Assembly: GCF_003003275.1 (NCBI RefSeq)
Contig: NZ_PVTO01000008.1
Location: 1 to 64,000, forward strand
Source of the DNA: Alkalibacterium olivapovliticus
GTDB lineage: Bacteria; Bacillota; Bacilli; Lactobacillales; Carnobacteriaceae_A
Length of the DNA stretch: 64,000 bases
Direction: 5' to 3'
A program made the position numbers and the translations under genes. The notes under the pieces were generated by a model, which saw nothing but the letters and a program-made list of their open reading frames with translations, had not been told where the DNA came from and searched no databases. Within the stretch, counting starts at the first letter, position 1. Each line of letters starts with the position of its first letter. Positions 60,013 through 64,000 of this stretch are shown one piece after another.

Positions 60013-61227
60013 GTGAATAAAATCACAAATAAAAAAGAACAGTTATTAAAGAGTCTCACTCAGAATTATGATAAGCGTTTGAATGACCAGATACTAAAGA
60101 TCATTATGATCTATATTCTTCTCAGTATTGGATGGAACCTGGTTTTTAGGTGGTTCAATTTCCCCTACTCAAGAGCAACGATAAGTGTCCTCATGCTCTG
60201 CTTTGTTGCCTTATCAGCCGTTTTTCTTCTCTTCCGTTTTACTGGCTTCCCTCTTAAAATAAGGACACATATTGTCTTAATGCTCGTTGTGTTTGTCATT
60301 ATCAGTTTATATTATGGCTCAGGGTATTCAGAAGCCTGGAGTTATTTCCTTCTTATACCAATTGTAACCAGTTTATATGGCAAACGAATCTTATCGATTG
60401 TCTATTCAGTAATGGGGCTGCTTAGTTTATCTTTCGTCAGTATTGTACTGCCTCTAGAGACGTATTACACGACTGATGGTATAGATATTTCCAACCGCAT
60501 TTTACTCTATATTATTGTGGCGACATTCAGCTATCTGCTTCTATCCAAATTAAATTCACTTTACAATAAGCAAGCCAACACAGTGATTCATTCCATGGAA
60601 ACAACACTTGAACAAGTTGTTCAAAGCTTTGTTGTGGCTATGGAAGCAAAAGACCATTACACATTCGGCCACAGTGAACGTGTCAGTCAATATGCTGTTG
60701 CGCTGGCAAAACACTTGCCTGAGTATCAGGATAGTCAAAAATTAAAACACCTGCGTTTAAGTGGTCTCCTTCATGATATCGGCAAAATCAGTATCTCTGA
60801 ACACATTTTAACGAAGACCACTACATTAACACCAAAAGAATATGATGAAATCAAGACACATACAACTTTTGGCGCTCAAATGGTCGAGAAGATTGAAGGA
60901 TTAAAAGGACTAAAACCAGGCGTTCTCTATCATCATGAAAGATGGGACGGGAAAGGATACCCGACTGGAGCTAAAGGAGATTCAATCCCGTTAGAGGCCC
61001 GAATATTAGCCGTGGCGGACTCATTCGATGCGATGACATCTACTAGATCTTATAGGGACGAAATATCGGTTAAAGAAGCATTTAATCACCTTGAGCAAGG
61101 ATTAGGCACACAGTATGACCCTAATTTATCTAAAGTCATTAAAGCGACAAAGAATGAATTTTTAAAGATCTATGCCGATTCTCACGATCCGCTGGAAGAA
61201 TTTGAAAAACTCACTGATTTTTTATAA
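60013..61227 (+). CDS. membrane HD-GYP domain cyclic-di-GMP phosphodiesterase
   Basis: A 404-residue protein: about five or six N-terminal membrane helices (25-185), then a cytoplasmic HD-GYP domain (about 205-370). The metal site is built from H in FGHSERVSQYA, HDIGK, the H of KTHTTFGAQM and YHHERWDGKGYPTG, which also gives the GYP motif; AVADSFDAMTSTRSYR completes it. It hydrolyses cyclic di-GMP, possibly fully to GMP. The start is taken as GTG at 60013, 8 bases after TTAGGATGA; an ATG at 60001 has no spacer. Confidence 0.92.
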   Translation: MNKITNKKEQLLKSLTQNYDKRLNDQILKIIMIYILLSIGWNLVFRWFNFPYSRATISVLMLCFVALSAVFLLFRFTGFPLKIRTHIVLMLVVFVIISLYYGSGYSEAWSYFLLIPIVTSLYGKRILSIVYSVMGLLSLSFVSIVLPLETYYTTDGIDISNRILLYIIVATFSYLLLSKLNSLYNKQANTVIHSMETTLEQVVQSFVVAMEAKDHYTFGHSERVSQYAVALAKHLPEYQDSQKLKHLRLSGLLHDIGKISISEHILTKTTTLTPKEYDEIKTHTTFGAQMVEKIEGLKGLKPGVLYHHERWDGKGYPTGAKGDSIPLEARILAVADSFDAMTSTRSYRDEISVKEAFNHLEQGLGTQYDPNLSKVIKATKNEFLKIYADSHDPLEEFEKLTDFL

Positions 61228-61243
61228 ATACATCACACCCCTC

Positions 61244-61287
61244 ACTTATGGAGGGCAATGAAAATTGCCTTCCATAAGTTTTTTTAT
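61244..61287 (+). terminator. terminator of the HD-GYP gene
   Basis: 16-base arms (61244-61259 and 61264-61279, one G-U) around a GAAA loop are followed by a run of T. Confidence 0.94.
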
Positions 61288-61443
61288 GGGTATAATTTTA
61301 GAAACGGATAATTTAACTCTTATATGCACCTGATAATTACAATAATCTTTCAATTACTCTACCACCTGACTCAAATCTGCGTTGCTTCATTTTTGATTTT
61401 TTAAAGATAGTATGTGTAACCTATTTTTATTTTCATACTAAAA

Positions 61444-61473
61444 TTGCAATTAAACCCCTTTCTTTTATATAAT
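61444..61473 (+). promoter_or_regulatory. possible promoter in the long region before GH120
   Basis: TTGCAA, an 18-base spacer and consensus TATAAT lie about 160 bases before the GH120 start. The rest of the 340-base AT-rich region has no gene, riboswitch or catabolite-response element that I can defend. Confidence 0.5.
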
Positions 61474-61632
61474 ACATATAGCTATCTGCTTACACTAGCC
61501 ACTTCTTCATTAATTATGACATTTTTATGCTGGATGACATCAATACAATCAAATAGTAAGCGGCTGATCAATTACTGCAGTCACACTTTTAATAGGATAA
61601 TACACTTTTAAAAAAGAATAAGGAGCGATTAC

Positions 61633-63648
61633 ATGAATTATTTTGTGTCAATAAAAGGAAATGATCAGGCCAAAGGAACAGCTGATCAGCCCTTTCAGAC
61701 AATATCACAAGCTGCTGCCCTGGCTCTGCCAGGGGATACAGTTACTGTTCATACCGGAGTCTATAGAGAATGGGTTAACCCGGCTAATGGAGGAACCCAA
61801 GACCAGAGAATACTCTACAAATCTGCAGAAGACGGTGAAGTCGTCATTTCAGGGGCAGAACGTATTGCTGACTGGACGGCTGAAGAAGGCGATGTCTGGA
61901 AAGCAGAAGTTCCGAACACTCTGTTTACTGAGCGTAATCCGTTTGAAACAGAATTGAGTGGTGACTGGCTCTTTGATGGAGAGTTGACTGCTCATCTCGG
62001 CGAGGTCTATATAGATGGAAAATCTCTATATGAATGCGAGAGTATTGATAACGTACATAAACCCGAAATCTGGCCTGAAGCAAAGTATCCAGATGATTCA
62101 CTGCTGAAATGGTATGGAGAAGTCGGTCCTGACACTACTAAAATTTGGGCAAACTTTGGTGGAAAAGATCCTCGCAGAGAGAACGTGGAAATCAATGTCC
62201 GTCCACATGGTTTCTGGCCTGAAAAACCTGGTCTTGATTACATTACTGTTAGTGGATTCACGCTTCGTCAAGCATCCCCCCAATGGGCAGCTCCTACTGA
62301 ATTCCAGGAAGGCTTGATTGGTCCTCACTGGAGCAAAGGTTGGATTATTGAAAATAATATTATCAGCGAATCCAAAAACGTCGGAATCAGTTTGGGCACT
62401 GAAATTGGTACTGGTCACATAGATAAACAAAGTAAAGGTGGCACTCAACGTGAACAGGAAGTTATCTTGAAAGCTTTACGTTCTGGTTGGCATAAAGAAA
62501 CTGTTGGGAGTCATATTGTTCGCGGAAATGTTATACACGATTGTGAACAGGCTGGTATTGTAGGCCATATGGGTGCTGTTTTCAGCGAGATTTCACAGAA
62601 CCGTATTTACAATATCCACCACAAGCGTCTCAGACATGGTGCTGAAGTTGGCGGAATCAAGCTTCACGCAGCTCTGGATACTCACATTACCGGAAACAAA
62701 ATCTACAGCTCCTACCGTGGACTCTGGCTAGACGGGCAGGCACAAGGCACGCGTATTAACCGCAATGTGTTTTTTGATAATATATCCGAAGACTTATTCG
62801 TTGAAGTCTGCCACGGTCCTTATCTGGTTGACCACAATCTCTTCCTTTCACCAATTAATTTCAGAGATATGGCTCAAGGAGGTGCTTTTGTCCACAACTT
62901 ATTTGCCGGTCAATTTGTAGTACAGTCCGAGGTCACACGCACGACACCCTACCATTTCCCACACGAAACTGCCATGGCTGGGTATTCTAATATTACGGGT
63001 GGAGATGACCGGTATTATAACAATATCTTTTTAGGCGATGCTGAAACAAATAAAGAACCCGTCCCGATCACTTTCTTTGAGCATCTTCCTCTCAAACCTA
63101 GAGAGGAAACTGGAGAAGGCGGAAAAGCTGTAATGGACGGTGTTCCTGAGGATTCTATCTGCTATCTGCATCCCGTAGGACTGGGTGGATACAATGAGCA
63201 CCCTAATGTCAGCGACAAGAAATGGTGGGAATACACTAAAGAGGAACTTGCTAACTTGGAAGGTGCTGCAAAACCCTTCCTTATTGGAAATGCAGTCCTT
63301 CCAGTAGGATTGGATGGAAACCTGTATCTTAACAGTGCGGTTCCGAGCAGTCATGAGCCCGAAGCAAAAGTGTTTAAACACAAGGGTATTATCGTTGAGA
63401 CCAATACTAAGCAAGGCACGGTCCAAGTTCAGATCAATGAGCCCTCAATAATTGCTGGAGCCTCTGCAGCCCTGATCACTACTGATACTCTAGGTAAAAC
63501 GTATCATGCCGATATGAAACATGAGCAGCCGGACAGTACGCCTTACTGCTTCAATTCTGATTTCTTCGGTCAAAACAGACCTGAAGTAGTTGCAATACCG
63601 GGTCCATTTGTATTATATGGAAATGATCCTATTGAGTTTGACTGTTAA
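61633..63648 (+). CDS. GH120 family glycoside hydrolase (beta-xylosidase-like)
   Basis: A 671-residue right-handed parallel beta-helix protein of glycoside hydrolase family 120, whose known member XylC cleaves xylose from short xylo-oligosaccharides. VSIKGNDQAKGTADQPFQTI, GLIGPHWSKGWIIENNII, GGIKLHAALDTHI and FVEVCHGPYLVDHN follow that enzyme closely. By comparison D367 in GLWLDGQAQGTR is the nucleophile and E391 in FVEVCHGP the acid/base; both are kept, though the Trp-Glu after the Asp are Gly-Gln here. No signal peptide, so it acts on imported oligosaccharides. AAGGAGCGA precedes the ATG. Confidence 0.92.
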   Translation: MNYFVSIKGNDQAKGTADQPFQTISQAAALALPGDTVTVHTGVYREWVNPANGGTQDQRILYKSAEDGEVVISGAERIADWTAEEGDVWKAEVPNTLFTERNPFETELSGDWLFDGELTAHLGEVYIDGKSLYECESIDNVHKPEIWPEAKYPDDSLLKWYGEVGPDTTKIWANFGGKDPRRENVEINVRPHGFWPEKPGLDYITVSGFTLRQASPQWAAPTEFQEGLIGPHWSKGWIIENNIISESKNVGISLGTEIGTGHIDKQSKGGTQREQEVILKALRSGWHKETVGSHIVRGNVIHDCEQAGIVGHMGAVFSEISQNRIYNIHHKRLRHGAEVGGIKLHAALDTHITGNKIYSSYRGLWLDGQAQGTRINRNVFFDNISEDLFVEVCHGPYLVDHNLFLSPINFRDMAQGGAFVHNLFAGQFVVQSEVTRTTPYHFPHETAMAGYSNITGGDDRYYNNIFLGDAETNKEPVPITFFEHLPLKPREETGEGGKAVMDGVPEDSICYLHPVGLGGYNEHPNVSDKKWWEYTKEELANLEGAAKPFLIGNAVLPVGLDGNLYLNSAVPSSHEPEAKVFKHKGIIVETNTKQGTVQVQINEPSIIAGASAALITTDTLGKTYHADMKHEQPDSTPYCFNSDFFGQNRPEVVAIPGPFVLYGNDPIEFDC

Positions 63649-63774
63649 GGATAATATTATTTATCTTCCATATTAACTTGATCTTTTTCAATCATTTATA
63701 TGACTTAGTGTGTCCTCTAAAGCTGACAATCATATAATGTAAACTAATTTAAAGATAGTAGGATGTTAACTATT

Positions 63775-64000
63775 ATGTATGCAAAAGTAATCAATCAATT
63801 AAATCGAGTCATTACTCGTTCAGTCTATGCGACTTATCCTGTCGTTCTCATACTGCTGGTTTATTGGGGAGATTCAAGATTTTGGAGAGTGCTGCTGGCG
63901 CCTTCCATTTCTTTTGTACTGGTAAGTGTGTTTCGAAATATGATTAACGCTCCCCGCCCTTATGAAGTGACCGGCGTTACGCCTATTATACAAAAAGATA
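63775..64000 (+). CDS. PAP2 family phosphatase, 5' part only
   Basis: The first 75 codons of a protein that runs out of the window. Two hydrophobic segments (about 17-31 and 39-53) are followed by RNMINAPRPYEVTG, the first PAP2 phosphatase motif (K/R-x6-RP). These membrane enzymes dephosphorylate lipid phosphates. The ATG follows TAGGATG. A TATAAT box lies at 63733-63738 without a clear -35. Confidence 0.8.
   Translation, partial: MYAKVINQLNRVITRSVYATYPVVLILLVYWGDSRFWRVLLAPSISFVLVSVFRNMINAPRPYEVTGVTPIIQKD

Noticed and set aside
61540-61590. Catabolite-response element ahead of GH120
   Set aside because: GTAAGCGGCTGATCA only partly fits the cre pattern, with mismatches at key positions.
62098-62448. 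116-codon minus-strand frame within the GH120 gene
   Set aside because: Antisense shadow of a conserved enzyme; no start signal.
1-64000. CRISPR array, prophage, toxin-antitoxin or restriction system
   Set aside because: No regularly spaced repeats, phage structural genes, integrase or recognisable defence gene were seen on either strand.

Overview
The window is a low-GC Gram-positive chromosome segment, most likely from Bacilli, order Lactobacillales. I infer a salt- or alkali-tolerant member of Carnobacteriaceae, close to Alkalibacterium or Marinilactibacillus. The grounds are the Bacilli gene sets (yuiD/yumC/yutG/yutF/yutD/yunD-like, S1 protein plus pgi, ywbE, lmo0937-like), strong AGGAGG-type ribosome sites, frequent U-tailed terminators, a short HisG with HisZ, and acidic linkers in the surface proteins. 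The genus is inference only. I see no phage, transposase, CRISPR array or tRNA, so this reads as chromosomal backbone with a few accessory genes.

Layout. 1-480: 5' end of a 16S rRNA gene on the minus strand with three tandem promoters. 0.5-8.4 kb: GNAT, pgi, a degenerate Nudix-like gene and an S1 protein, then a PatB-type C-S lyase, a ROK fructokinase, cyclophilin, YuiD, type 2 ferredoxin-NADP reductase and PgpA. 8.5-15.2 kb: a minus-strand run (TIGR01906 membrane protein, HAD phosphatase, YutD, YunD, MBL hydrolase, cardiolipin synthase). 15.4-25 kb: RNase HI, aldo/keto reductase and a complete histidine pathway (hisZGDCBHAFIE forward, histidinol phosphatase divergent). 25-32 kb: CDF exporter, cyclic-nucleotide phosphodiesterase, GDPD, YeiH, and a TspO-like/UvsE pair. 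32-40 kb: EAL protein, a decayed P-loop kinase, CapA, VanY lipoprotein, hydrolase, Old Yellow Enzyme homologue and an unknown protein. 40-45.8 kb: a heliorhodopsin, ThpR, Nudix, DUF1697, YjiH, VOC. 46-50 kb: two identical cold-shock genes around an aldo/keto reductase, then a PAS-GGDEF-EAL protein. 50-58 kb: Dus, GNAT, an ECF sigma/anti-sigma pair with a matching promoter, exonuclease III, an SH3 lipoprotein behind a GC-rich folded leader, Gfo/Idh. 58.4-64 kb: an E1-like plus acyl-synthase-like pair, HD-GYP protein, a GH120 xylosidase-like enzyme and the start of a PAP2 phosphatase.

The most notable items are the heliorhodopsin gene (40596-41378, TTG start), the two-gene ThiF-like/FeeM-LuxI-like cassette (58471-59837), and three cyclic-di-GMP turnover proteins in 28 kb. 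Next come the folded leader of the SH3 lipoprotein and the exact duplication of a cold-shock gene with its 5' UTR. Light and UV themes recur (heliorhodopsin, UvsE, TspO-like protein), but no retinal-synthesis gene is in the window.
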